Assembly: GCA_031272005.1 (NCBI GenBank)
Contig: JAISUQ010000143.1
Location: 1-17,383, forward strand
DNA length: 17,383 nt
Direction of reading: 5' to 3'
Source of the DNA: Coriobacteriales bacterium
GTDB taxonomy: Bacteria; Actinomycetota; Coriobacteriia; Coriobacteriales; UBA8131
Every line of letters starts with the position of its first letter. The stretch's first letter is position 1. The position numbers and the translations under genes are program-made. This document shows positions 6,641 to 14,738 of this stretch, in pieces. The notes below the pieces were generated by a model, which ran no database searches, was not told the origin of the DNA, and worked only from the letters and a program-made list of their open reading frames with translations.

Positions 6641-9079
6641 ATGAACAGGATAAACGCTTTCATTGCGCGCTACATCTATTCAGACTCCCTGACCCTGGAC
6701 GCCCGCATCTTGAATATGATTTGCAGCATCGGCATGGGCGCAGCCATCATCGCTTCCATCGTCCGACTGATTGAGGGCGCTCCGCTGTTGGCCATGGTGG
6801 CCATGCTGGGCATGATCGTCTCCATCATCATCCTGTTCATCCTGGTCAACCGCTTCAATGTTTATGCCATCCTGATTCCGGTCACCCTGGTGGCCTTGGG
6901 CGACATCCTCTGGCCGATCATCTTCTTTGCCAACGGCGGCCTGACCAGCGGTATGGCTGCCTTCTATGTCCTGACGTTGGCCATCACCATCCTGCTGGCC
7001 AAAGGCCGGCTGCGCGTTGTGCTGATCATCGTCAACATCGCCGTGGTTTTCACCAGCTACATCCTGGCGATTTTCTTTGCGCCCGAAGTCAGCATCACCA
7101 CCTTGACGCCCTTCCAGCAGCTGATCGACGTCATGCAATCCATTCTGGTAGCCGGCTTCTTTCTGGGCTTTCTGGCGTTGTTCCAGCGGCGCATCTTCGA
7201 AATCGAGAAGCAGCGGGCCGACGCCGCCGTGGCCCGGGTCAGTCGCAATGAGCAGTTGCGCCAGGTGGTCAACCAGATGGCCACCACGTTGCTTGGCGCA
7301 GATGCCAGCGCTTCACAACAGGCCCTGGTCAGCAGCATGGAGATGATTGCCAGGGCCATGAACGTCGACATCGTGCGCATCTGGCAAAGCCAGCTGCCGC
7401 AGATCGACCTGATGCTCTCCAGCGAAGACGACCTGTTGTTCCAGCTGACCGACGAATTCCCGTGCCAGGGCCCCAATCTGCTGTTGGACGAAGACACCGC
7501 GGAGAAGCGCGCCGCCCGCACGCTGCACTACGCCAGGATTCCCGGGCTGAATGACGTGCTCTCGCGGCTGTCCTTCGACAAGGTGCTGACCGAAGGCAGC
7601 CAGGAATTCGAGGACATGGTCCAGCAGCTGCCGGCCCACAGGCAGCTGCAATCCTACATCGTCATCCCGGTCTTTCTGCTGGAGCAGTTCTGGGGATTTG
7701 TCAGCTACAGCAACTACCACAAGGAGCGTGATTTCGACAGCTCCGAGGTGGAGATCCTGCGCTCGGCCAGCATGCTGCTGGTCAGCGCCAAGATCCAGCA
7801 GGAGACCCTGGAAGCGCTGGTTTCGGCGCGCGAGGAAGCCCAGATCAATTCCCGGGCCAAGGGCAATTTCCTGGCCAATATGAGCCACGAGATCCGGACC
7901 CCGATGAACGCCATCATCGGCATGACCGATCTGGCCATGACTGCTGAAGACACCCAGACCAAGGATCAACGCCTGGGCAAGATCAAGGAGGCCTCGGCGC
8001 ATCTGCTCGGCGTGATCAACGACATCCTGGACATGAGCAAGATCGAGGCCGACAAGCTGGAGTTGGTTCCCGAGCCGTTCTCCTTCAAAGCCCTGGTCGA
8101 TCGGATGGTCTCAATCATGAGCTTCCGTATCGAGGAGAAGCGCCAGAAGTTCGTACTGCGGATGGATAAGGCCATCCCCGACCGCCTGGTGGGTGACAGC
8201 CAGCGCCTGGCCCAGGTGATCACCAATCTCATCAGCAACGCTGTCAAGTTCACTCCCGACGGCGGCAATATCGAGATGGCGTTCAGCCTGCTCAACAGAG
8301 TCGGCGACTGCTGCGTCATTGAGGGCCGTGTCACCGACGACGGCATCGGCATCTCCGAGGAGCAGAAGTCCCGCCTGTTCAACTCCTTCGAACAGGCCGA
8401 TTCCTCAACCTCACGGCGGTTTGGGGGCACCGGGTTGGGCCTGGCCATCTCCAAGCGGGTCGTGGAGTTGATGGGCGGTGAGATTGAGGTCAGCTCGCAA
8501 CCCCAGCGTGGCTCAACCTTCACCTTCACAGTGCAGTTGCGCCAGGCATCCGCAGCCGATGAGCAACAGGCCTCCAGTCTGGTGCCGCCCCGACGCGCCC
8601 TGCTGGGTGGTACCACGGAGGAGCAACGGAGAAAGGATGCGCCGCTCAACGGTGTGAGCGCGGATTACAGCGGCAGCACGATCATGGTTGCCGAGGATGT
8701 CGACGTCAACTTCGAGATCATCGCTGCGCTGCTGGAGAGTACTGGAGCCAGCCTGGAGTGGGCGCGCAACGGTCTGGAGGCGGTGGAGAAGTTCAAGCAG
8801 CAGCCCCAGCGCTACTCCCTGATTTTCATGGACATGCAGATGCCTGAGCTCAATGGCCTGGAGGCCACCGCAGCCATCCGCTCCAGTGGCCTGCCCAATG
8901 CCGGGCAGGTGCCGATCATCGCCATGACAGCCAATGTCTTTCAGGAGGACATCGATGCCTGCCTGGCAGCCGGAATGAATGCCCACATCGGCAAGCCATT
9001 GGATTTCGACAGGGTCATCGAGCTGCTTGAGCAATTCCTGGAGCAGAGCGCAGGTATCCCCAGCGAACGGAAGGCGTAA
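6641..9079 (+). CDS. Membrane-bound hybrid sensor histidine kinase with GAF-like and receiver domains
   Basis: An 812-residue hybrid two-component sensor. Six hydrophobic segments lie between residues about 24 and 182, then a short coiled linker (185-210) and a GAF-like sensory domain (about 210-395). The dimerisation/phosphoacceptor domain has MSHEIRTPMNAIIGM with phosphorylated His416. The ATPase domain shows the N-box NLISNAVKFT (529-538), DDGIGI, the F-box and GGTGLGLAIS. A linker of about 60 residues leads to a receiver domain with acidic pair near 680, phosphoacceptor Asp731 in FMDMQMPELNG, and Lys785. All catalytic residues are present. No HPt domain or separate response regulator is seen in the window, so the phosphorelay partner must lie elsewhere. 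The stimulus is unknown; the membrane part has almost no extracellular domain, so an intramembrane or cytoplasmic (GAF) signal is likely. ATG 6641 is the only sensible start. Confidence 0.93.
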   Translation: MNRINAFIARYIYSDSLTLDARILNMICSIGMGAAIIASIVRLIEGAPLLAMVAMLGMIVSIIILFILVNRFNVYAILIPVTLVALGDILWPIIFFANGGLTSGMAAFYVLTLAITILLAKGRLRVVLIIVNIAVVFTSYILAIFFAPEVSITTLTPFQQLIDVMQSILVAGFFLGFLALFQRRIFEIEKQRADAAVARVSRNEQLRQVVNQMATTLLGADASASQQALVSSMEMIARAMNVDIVRIWQSQLPQIDLMLSSEDDLLFQLTDEFPCQGPNLLLDEDTAEKRAARTLHYARIPGLNDVLSRLSFDKVLTEGSQEFEDMVQQLPAHRQLQSYIVIPVFLLEQFWGFVSYSNYHKERDFDSSEVEILRSASMLLVSAKIQQETLEALVSAREEAQINSRAKGNFLANMSHEIRTPMNAIIGMTDLAMTAEDTQTKDQRLGKIKEASAHLLGVINDILDMSKIEADKLELVPEPFSFKALVDRMVSIMSFRIEEKRQKFVLRMDKAIPDRLVGDSQRLAQVITNLISNAVKFTPDGGNIEMAFSLLNRVGDCCVIEGRVTDDGIGISEEQKSRLFNSFEQADSSTSRRFGGTGLGLAISKRVVELMGGEIEVSSQPQRGSTFTFTVQLRQASAADEQQASSLVPPRRALLGGTTEEQRRKDAPLNGVSADYSGSTIMVAEDVDVNFEIIAALLESTGASLEWARNGLEAVEKFKQQPQRYSLIFMDMQMPELNGLEATAAIRSSGLPNAGQVPIIAMTANVFQEDIDACLAAGMNAHIGKPLDFDRVIELLEQFLEQSAGIPSERKA

Positions 9080-9109
9080 ACTGAAGTACTGTAAACACTC
9101 GGAAAAGAA

Positions 9110-9146
9110 TTGACCAGAAATCTGCAAATTTTTTAAAAGTTATGCT
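9110..9146 (+). promoter_or_regulatory. Candidate promoter before the zinc-ribbon gene
   Basis: The 100-base gap after the kinase is distinctly A/T-rich. TTGACC (9110-9115) is followed after 18 bases by TAAAAG (9134-9139); TATGCT (9141-9146) is an alternative -10. Transcription would begin at about 9146-9153, shortly before the ribosome site. Which -10 is used cannot be decided. Confidence 0.4.
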
Positions 9147-9163
9147 AGTCTGTTAACGGATAC

Positions 9164-9171
9164 AGGGAGGG
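9164..9171 (+). promoter_or_regulatory. Ribosome binding site deciding the start at 9180
   Basis: AGGGAGGG is 8 bases from the ATG at 9180 but only 2 from the in-frame TTG at 9174, so the ATG is the start. Confidence 0.75.
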
Positions 9172-9179
9172 ACTTGGTA

Positions 9180-9752
9180 ATGGCGGAATTTTCACCTCTG
9201 GAGTCAGTACACGGCATTCGCATAGACGATGCAGCACGTAAGCTCGAACTGCTGCAGCTCCAGATTACCAGCCTTAATGAAGCCGTGGAGAAGCTCAGCC
9301 AGATTACCGATAAGCTGGAGGCCTACAAGGCTCAGCAGGCTGCGCTGCAAAAGGCCGCCAAGGCGGCCGGCGCCGTCAAGGACGCCCAGAGCTCCGTGCA
9401 ATTGGCAGCCGAGCCGCTGTCGCAACCGGAGCCGGTATCGGCCCCCGGGATGCCAGGTGCTGTTGGGGCCGTTGGGGCTGTTGGGGCTGTTGTGCCGGCA
9501 GTCGCGTCCACGCCAGGATCTGTGCCGGCAGCGGTTGCGGCGTCGACGCCCGCATCCACCCCAGCGCCAGCAGCAACACCCACGCCAGCAGCAGCGTCAG
9601 CGCCTGCGCCCGGAGCAGCGACTGCACCCGCACCCGCATCCGCCCCCGCGCCCGAGCCGGCCGTGCAGTATTTCCGCTGCGGCAACTGCGGCAGCATCTT
9701 CAGCTCCGGAACCGTCCACTGCCCCGGCTGCAATGCCCTGTTGGAGTATTGA
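9180..9752 (+). CDS. Coiled-coil, Pro/Ala-rich protein with C-terminal zinc ribbon, unknown function
   Basis: A 190-residue protein I cannot assign to a named family. Residues about 15-65 form an amphipathic, probably coiled-coil helix (KLELLQLQITSLNEAVEKL and onward). Residues 75-160 are a low-complexity Pro/Ala/Val linker with three GAV repeats. Residues 165-190 are a compact zinc ribbon: Cys167, Cys170, Cys181 and Cys184 (CGNC then CPGC, ten residues between the pairs), in the FRCGNCGS...CPGC pattern typical of a rubredoxin-like treble-clef knuckle. No signal peptide or membrane segment, so presumably cytoplasmic. It has its own ribosome site and promoter-like sequence downstream of the histidine kinase, and converges on the LxxG protein gene with 3 bases between the stop codons. 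A scaffold or an oligomeric adaptor that presents a zinc knuckle on a flexible arm is plausible (inference). Confidence 0.75.
   Translation: MAEFSPLESVHGIRIDDAARKLELLQLQITSLNEAVEKLSQITDKLEAYKAQQAALQKAAKAAGAVKDAQSSVQLAAEPLSQPEPVSAPGMPGAVGAVGAVGAVVPAVASTPGSVPAAVAASTPASTPAPAATPTPAAASAPAPGAATAPAPASAPAPEPAVQYFRCGNCGSIFSSGTVHCPGCNALLEY
9462..9488 (+). repeat. Three tandem 9-bp units in the zinc-ribbon gene
   Basis: GTTGGGGCC, GTTGGGGCT and GTTGGGGCT lie end to end and encode GAV-type repeats in the linker. Slippage by one unit keeps the reading frame and would alter linker length. Confidence 0.85.
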
Positions 9753-9755
9753 TAC

Positions 9756-11789
9756 TCAATCAAACAATCCGGTGACCCGGTCCCAGAAGGTTGGCGTGGC
9801 GGGTTCAATGACCTCTGTCGGGGCCTCCGGCTTCTCAATCGGCGGGGTGGTCAGCACGAACTGCACCAAGGCGATGTTGCTGTTCTTCTCCGAGGCAAAC
9901 GATACGGGCTCGAAGCCTGAATAGTCGTAATCAGCCATGAACTCGTCAATCTGCTCCTGCATCTTCTGGGGCAGATCCCTGGTTTGGAAGGCCAGCTCGG
10001 ATGAGCCGTCGGCCAGGGCTGCTGTGCCGCTGTGTAAAGTGCTGATACCGCTGGAGAACTCCGAGATTCCGCTGGAAAGCTGGTCGTAGTTGCTGGCTAG
10101 GGCGTCGACGCCTTGCGAGTAGCTGGCGATGCCGCTGTTGAAGCTGGCGTAGTTGGTGGCCAGGGTTTGGATATTGGACAACGCCGCCAGGCCGCTGAGA
10201 TCCATCGATGCCAGCGGCGTAAGTACAGATTGCCAGTAGACAATGCCTGGGATGTCGTCTGTTGTGTCAAACGGAGTGCCGTTGTCCGAGCCGTTGATAA
10301 TGATATCCAAGCCGCCATTGATTGACGTCAGAGCCGGCGACAGCTGCAAAGTCCAAGCGCCGGAGAACTGCTGGGCGGCTGTGGAGTTGCCCAACGCCTT
10401 GACAATCTCGGCGTACTCATCTGGATAGCTGGTGGCAAAGCCCGAGATTTGCAGGGCGGTGACGATGTCGGTATTGCTGATATTGGGGTCGGCTGGCTGG
10501 ATGGCCGCAGCAAAGCTGTCGCCAGCCTGCTGGACTTGCGTGATGCCGGTTTGGAAGCCCTGGATGGCTGTGGTGATACCACTCAGCCACTGGTTGATGC
10601 CGCCCAGTAAAGCCGGCAGTGAGGTCAGCTGCGCCAACTGAGCGGGGTCGATGCCGCCAGACAGGCTGGTCAACGCACTGTTGAACTGGTTGGAGGCATC
10701 GCGCAGACTCTGAGAGCTGGAGGCCAGAGCATCGATGCCGTCGCCAAACTGTCCGGCGCCCTCTGCCAGGGTGCTGGCACCGCTGTCCATCTCGGCCACA
10801 CCGGCATTGAGGGACTGCACGCCGCTGTTGAATTCGGCAATACCATCGGAGAGCTCCTGCATATCGGCGGTCATATCCTCGGTATCCGGCAGCTCGAAGA
10901 CCATCGAGAAGGGCGCGGCGACAATCTGGATGCCGGGCATCTCCAAATCGCTGACCTGGGCCGAAAGCGACAGGTCGCCATCCTGGTTGGGCAGCACCGT
11001 CCAGGTGATGACACTATCCGACCCGGAGAGGGCCAGGGCGGCATCCGGCGCCTTGATGTCATCGGTGCTGGCGGTATCCAGCGTGATGGTCACCTGCAGC
11101 AGGTAGTTCTCGTAGAAGACCTTGTTGACCTTGGGATTCTGGGAGGTCTCAAGCGAAATCTCCAGCTTGCCGGAAGCGCCAGCCAGTTCGCTGGCCTGGC
11201 AGCCCTGCCCGTTGAGTCGATAGCTGACAGCCACCTGCCAGGGCAACTGCGGGGCGCTGAGATTGCCCTGATAGTAGTAGTCGCCCGCTTCGGCGGAAGC
11301 CAGAACCGCGTTGCCATCCTGAGTCAACGGCGCGGTATTGCTGAGGTTGACCACGGAGTCATAGCTGCCCCAGTCGCTGAAGCTGCCAGCGGTGCTGAGC
11401 TTGAAGTGATTGATGACGTAGGCCGCCTCAGCCTGGCCGCTGGCGCTGAGAGAGGCGTAGACCACCTCTTCCTTATCCTTGACCTGGGCTGTGCCTGCCA
11501 CAGGGTCGCTTTGCTCAGACAGTGCGCAGGCGCTGAGTGCCGGCTCGGCATCAGCCGCCCAGGCCGCCTGTTGCAAATCCACCGGAAATGCCAGATAGAC
11601 TGTCGTCACCACCACCAGCAGCAGAGCCAGGACGGTTGTTGCCAGGCGCCTGTTATCCGCTGGTCTTGGCAAAGTGGCCGTGTGAGCGCCTGCCGCTCGC
11701 TGGTGGCGCCGACTGTGCGCCGGCACATCCTCTGCTCGCTGGTGACGTCGACGATAGCTATGACGGGCCTGATAACTGGTCGTACTCAT
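9756..11789 (-). CDS. Membrane-anchored LxxG-heptad-repeat protein (partner of the MMPL exporter)
   Basis: A 677-residue protein. Start ATG at 11789 follows AAGGAG (11795-11800 on the complementary strand) and overlaps the MMPL stop codon (ATGA). Residues 1-48 are Arg/His-rich and cytoplasmic; 49-70 is a membrane anchor or uncleaved signal; the rest is outside. After a beta-rich region (about 90-305) come two blocks of X-X-X-Leu-X-X-Gly-type heptads, about residues 310-360 and 540-605, the second containing LSSGISEFSSGISTLHSG. These heptads are characteristic of YhgE/Pip-like and MMPL-associated proteins of Gram-positive bacteria. Unlike YhgE proteins it has no membrane segments at the C-terminus; it ends in a proline-rich tail. 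Probably an extracytoplasmic scaffold working with the exporter encoded just upstream (inference from coupling and family). Confidence 0.82.
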   Translation of the reverse strand: MSTTSYQARHSYRRRHQRAEDVPAHSRRHQRAAGAHTATLPRPADNRRLATTVLALLLVVVTTVYLAFPVDLQQAAWAADAEPALSACALSEQSDPVAGTAQVKDKEEVVYASLSASGQAEAAYVINHFKLSTAGSFSDWGSYDSVVNLSNTAPLTQDGNAVLASAEAGDYYYQGNLSAPQLPWQVAVSYRLNGQGCQASELAGASGKLEISLETSQNPKVNKVFYENYLLQVTITLDTASTDDIKAPDAALALSGSDSVITWTVLPNQDGDLSLSAQVSDLEMPGIQIVAAPFSMVFELPDTEDMTADMQELSDGIAEFNSGVQSLNAGVAEMDSGASTLAEGAGQFGDGIDALASSSQSLRDASNQFNSALTSLSGGIDPAQLAQLTSLPALLGGINQWLSGITTAIQGFQTGITQVQQAGDSFAAAIQPADPNISNTDIVTALQISGFATSYPDEYAEIVKALGNSTAAQQFSGAWTLQLSPALTSINGGLDIIINGSDNGTPFDTTDDIPGIVYWQSVLTPLASMDLSGLAALSNIQTLATNYASFNSGIASYSQGVDALASNYDQLSSGISEFSSGISTLHSGTAALADGSSELAFQTRDLPQKMQEQIDEFMADYDYSGFEPVSFASEKNSNIALVQFVLTTPPIEKPEAPTEVIEPATPTFWDRVTGLFD

Positions 11790-13879
11790 GGCAACTCCTT
11801 AGCGTGCGTGGCCTTGCTTCGGGACTTTTCGCGATAGAAGCCGGCTTTCATCGTCAGCCGGGAAATCAAGGGATCAAACAGCATCAACAGCAGCGGCAGC
11901 AGGCAGCTGACCAGCGTCAACGACAGCAGACCGGCCCGGCCCAGCAACAGGCCGATGTCGGCGATGGCGCCGTTGGAAGTGGTGGCCGCCAGGGCGAAGC
12001 CGGCCGCGGTGAGCATGATGCCGGAGATGGCGATGGACTTGAAGGCCGTGCCTAAAGCGGCATGTATCGCCTGTCGGCGGGGCAGCGACCGGCGCTGGGC
12101 CATATAGGTCGAGGTCAGCAGGATGGCGTAGTCTACGGTAGCGCCCAGCTGCACTGTTGAGAGCACCAGATAGCCGATGAAATTGATTGAGGTACCCGTA
12201 AAGTAGGGGATGGAGAGGTTGATCCAGATAGCCGCCTCGATGGTGAACAGCAGCAGGAAGGGCAGCACTAAAGAGCGGAAGGTCACCAACAGCACGAAGA
12301 AGATGGCGATGACGGCGATCAGGCTGACCCGCAGATTATCGGCGCTGACCAGCTCGCGCATATCGTAGAGGTTGGTGCTCTGACCCAGAGTCAAAGCGGC
12401 ATCGCCATAGACTTCGGCGGCCTCCTCCCGGATCAGGCGCACAGCCTCAAAGGCAACGTCGCCTTCGGTGTTGGTATCCAGGTATACTATAATGCGAGCA
12501 TAATTTGCAGAGTAGAAGCTGCTGGTCACCGAACTGTCCAGATAATCCGCCGGGATGGTGGCGCCAACGGTCAGGGCATAGGACATCACGGCGGTGACAT
12601 GCGGGCTGTCCTCCACCATCTGACTCAACAGAGCCTCCCGGGCGACATCTCCCCGGGGTACCAGAATAACCATGATGGTGCTCTCGCCAAACTCCGCCTC
12701 GATCTCGGCAGCGTCCGCACCGGTACGCGTGGATTGATTGGCGGCTTCATTGCCGTAGAGGAAGGTCGTATGCTGCTGCCCCAAAAAGGCCGGCGCCACT
12801 ACCAGCAAGACCAGCACCGACACCGGTACGGCCAGCTTCAGCAGGATGCGGCCAATGTTGTCGAAGCTGGGAACCAGCGGGCGGTGGCGCAGGCGGTCCA
12901 TCAATTTGCAGCAGCCCAGCGTCAGCGCCGGCAGCAGCACGATGACGGTGATGAAACTCAAGATGATGCCTTTGGCCAGGTTGATGCCCAAGTCTGCGCC
13001 GATGCGGAAGTTCATGAAGGTCAGAGCCAGAAAGCCGAACAGCGTAGTAGCGGCACTGGCGGCAATCGTCGGCATGGACTCGGAGATGGATTGCACCATG
13101 GCCAAGTTGATGTCGGCGGTCTTCTCCCGATTACGGGCGAAGGCGTGCAGCAGGAAGATCGCGTAGTCCAGCGAGCAGGCCAGTTGCAGGATCGGGCTCA
13201 CGGAGTTGGTCATGAAGGAGATGTTCTCAAAGACCACATTGGTGCCCATGTTGATGACGATGGAGACAGCTATGGCCGCCAGATACAACACCGGCTCCAG
13301 CCAGGAAGCAGTAGACAGGATCAACAGCAGCAGGATAATCGGAATCAGGATGGCAAAGGCGTTGAGTACCTCGCGCACCACGCCGACCTGCATCGAGGCC
13401 AGAGCAGGGGAGTTGCCGGCCACGGCGCCGTCTTCGCCCGCCAGCTCCTGCAGGGCGGTGACCGCCTCCAGCTCATAGCCCTCAGCGATGGTCACGTTGA
13501 ACAGGGCGTTACCGTTTTTATAGAAGCCCTCCACAGTTTCGGAATCGGCGGTTTCCAGCGGCTTCTTGACGTCGACCACATCATCCAGCCAGAGGACCTC
13601 GGTGACGCCGTTGATGGCGGCAATCTGCTGCTTGGCCGCCAGAGCCTGCGGGATGGTGACGTCGCGCAGCATGACGTCGGTATTGGGCACACTTTGGGTG
13701 AATTCGGACTGCATGACATTGTAAGCCGTGGTGGAGGGAGCATCCGGCGGCAGGTAATCCACCATGTTGTAGTTGATTTTGACGAAGAGGATCAGCGGCA
13801 GGCAGATGATCAGGGCAAGACCGAAGATGGCCATGATAGCCTTGCGATAGCGGACGATGTGTCGGGCAACGAAATCCAT
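11786..13879 (-). CDS. MMPL/RND-superfamily exporter
   Basis: A 697-residue membrane transporter with the duplicated MMPL layout: TM1 (about 13-34), a large outer loop (35-170), a membrane block (about 172-325), TM7 (about 345-366), a second outer loop, and a final membrane block (about 515-670). Each half has the family's membrane acid: LACSLDYAIFLLHAF (Asp near 238) and LGATVDYAILL (Asp near 583), thought to carry the proton that drives export. Start taken at 13879 (MDFVARHIVRYRKAI), which begins just before TM1; the open frame continues to an ATG at 13972 but those 31 residues cross the promoter region. The ribosome site is poor, and the mapped promoter gives a very short leader. It is translationally coupled to the LxxG protein and divergent from the TetR gene, so probably repressed by it. 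Substrates of such clusters are lipids or amphipathic drugs; not deducible here. Confidence 0.88.
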   Translation of the reverse strand: MDFVARHIVRYRKAIMAIFGLALIICLPLILFVKINYNMVDYLPPDAPSTTAYNVMQSEFTQSVPNTDVMLRDVTIPQALAAKQQIAAINGVTEVLWLDDVVDVKKPLETADSETVEGFYKNGNALFNVTIAEGYELEAVTALQELAGEDGAVAGNSPALASMQVGVVREVLNAFAILIPIILLLLILSTASWLEPVLYLAAIAVSIVINMGTNVVFENISFMTNSVSPILQLACSLDYAIFLLHAFARNREKTADINLAMVQSISESMPTIAASAATTLFGFLALTFMNFRIGADLGINLAKGIILSFITVIVLLPALTLGCCKLMDRLRHRPLVPSFDNIGRILLKLAVPVSVLVLLVVAPAFLGQQHTTFLYGNEAANQSTRTGADAAEIEAEFGESTIMVILVPRGDVAREALLSQMVEDSPHVTAVMSYALTVGATIPADYLDSSVTSSFYSANYARIIVYLDTNTEGDVAFEAVRLIREEAAEVYGDAALTLGQSTNLYDMRELVSADNLRVSLIAVIAIFFVLLVTFRSLVLPFLLLFTIEAAIWINLSIPYFTGTSINFIGYLVLSTVQLGATVDYAILLTSTYMAQRRSLPRRQAIHAALGTAFKSIAISGIMLTAAGFALAATTSNGAIADIGLLLGRAGLLSLTLVSCLLPLLLMLFDPLISRLTMKAGFYREKSRSKATHAKELP

Positions 13880-13896
13880 TTTTTCTACAAAGTGTA

Positions 13897-13924
13897 TTTT
13901 TATGGACAGAGTGTTGAAAATCAA
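13897..13924 (-). promoter_or_regulatory. Candidate promoter of the MMPL-LxxG operon
   Basis: On the minus strand, TTGATT (13924 to 13919) is followed after 16 bases by TAAAAA (13902 to 13897). Transcription would begin near 13890, about 11 bases before the ATG at 13879. TACACT (13896 to 13891) with TTCAAC as -35 is an alternative with an even shorter leader. Confidence 0.5.
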
Positions 13925-13925
13925 C
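13913..13925. promoter_or_regulatory. 13-bp palindrome, candidate TetR-family operator
   Basis: GTTGA-AAA-TCAAC is a perfect 5-bp inverted repeat around a 3-base centre, lying in the divergent gap between exporter and regulator. It contains the -35-like hexamer of both directions (TTGAAA on the plus strand, TTGATT on the minus strand), so a bound dimer would block both. A wider pair, TGGACA (13903-13908) and TGTCCA (13944-13949), surrounds it and could be a second site. Confidence 0.5.
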
Positions 13926-13942
13926 CAACAATCAGCTAGATT
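13914..13942 (+). promoter_or_regulatory. Candidate sigma-A promoter of the TetR gene
   Basis: TTGAAA (13914-13919), 17-base spacer, TAGATT (13937-13942). Both hexamers and the spacing fit a housekeeping promoter. The leader to the ATG at 14014 is about 65 bases. Confidence 0.6.
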
Positions 13943-14013
13943 GTGTCCAGAACCCGACAACCGCAACCCCAAATGACGGATAACGCCTGCCGCATTGGAT
14001 ATGGAGGCCTGCC

Positions 14014-14583
14014 ATGCCCCGTAAAACCGACCGCCGCGTGCTCTATACCAAGCAGACCCTGAAGAACGCCCTGACCGAACTGCTGCGCGACAAGCACATC
14101 TCAGCGATTACCGTCACCTCCATCTGCGAGCTGGCCGACGTCAACCGCTCCACCTTCTACCTGCACTATCGCGACCAGTTCGACCTGCTGCAGAGCATGG
14201 AACGGGAGGTCTTCTCCACGTTGGAGCAGGAGCTCAGCGAGTTGGGCTATCTGGACGAGAACGAGCTGAAGACCTATGAGGTAATTGTTCGCATCCTGGA
14301 ATACGTCAAAGCCAATGCCGAGATTTGCACGGCCCTGCTCTCCGAGAACAGCGACTTCTCCTTTCGGAAGGAGATTCTGGAGATGGCTCGGCTGTTCAAT
14401 TTCAGAATGGACCCCAGCTACAGCGAGGAGACCCGCGAGCATCTGGTGCTCTACTCCATCAACGGCGCCGTAGCGATGGTTGAGCGCTGGATCAGGGATG
14501 GCGCCCATGAAGACCCCGCCGCCATGGCATCCCTGACGCTGCAATGCATCTACTACGGCATGTCCAGCTTCGCCCCCAAATAA
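14014..14583 (+). CDS. TetR/AcrR-family transcriptional regulator
   Basis: A 189-residue DNA-binding protein. The N-terminal helix-turn-helix covers about residues 10-55, with SAITVTSICELADVNRSTFYLHYRD as core; the NRSTFYLHY segment is the recognition helix. The remainder is the alpha-helical ligand and dimer domain, in the short form common in Gram-positive bacteria. ATG 14014 follows GGAGG (14003-14007) with 6 bases between. Divergently oriented to the MMPL-LxxG operon, with a palindrome covering both -35-like elements, so it is most likely the local repressor, autoregulated, released by the exporter's substrate or a mimic (inference). Confidence 0.92.
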   Translation: MPRKTDRRVLYTKQTLKNALTELLRDKHISAITVTSICELADVNRSTFYLHYRDQFDLLQSMEREVFSTLEQELSELGYLDENELKTYEVIVRILEYVKANAEICTALLSENSDFSFRKEILEMARLFNFRMDPSYSEETREHLVLYSINGAVAMVERWIRDGAHEDPAAMASLTLQCIYYGMSSFAPK

Positions 14584-14694
14584 CCCAACCCCGACCCATC
14601 GCAGTTCGCATTCAGTTATCCGTCCGCCGTCCTTCAATCCGCTCAAACCGCGTTCAACAGCCTCTTCTCCCCAAAAAGCCGTAACAGACTCAGG

Positions 14695-14700
14695 TAAAAT
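14695..14700 (+). promoter_or_regulatory. -10-like TAAAAT upstream of the repeat element
   Basis: CAGGTAAAAT ends at 14700 and resembles the elements at 2589 and 6628, but has no TG dinucleotide and no -35 at the right distance. If used, the transcript would carry the inverted repeat at 14739-14816 in its leader before the lipoprotein start at 14884. Confidence 0.2.
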
Positions 14701-14738
14701 CCAGGAAGCACTGATTGATTCCAACTACGGTAAACCTC

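Noticed and set aside
9462..9488. Possible CRISPR-like or regulatory repeat array
   Set aside because: Three abutting 9-bp units inside a coding linker, without spacers.
9744..9757. Hairpin GAGTAT-TG-ATACTC between the convergent stop codons
   Set aside because: Two-base loop, weak A/T-containing stem and no T-run; not a convincing bidirectional terminator.
12599..13939. 446-codon plus-strand frame opposite the MMPL gene
   Set aside because: Gln/His/Asp-rich shadow; the minus strand encodes a clear MMPL protein.
13880..13972. 31-residue N-terminal extension of the MMPL protein
   Set aside because: It would run over the palindrome and both candidate promoters, and no ribosome site precedes it.
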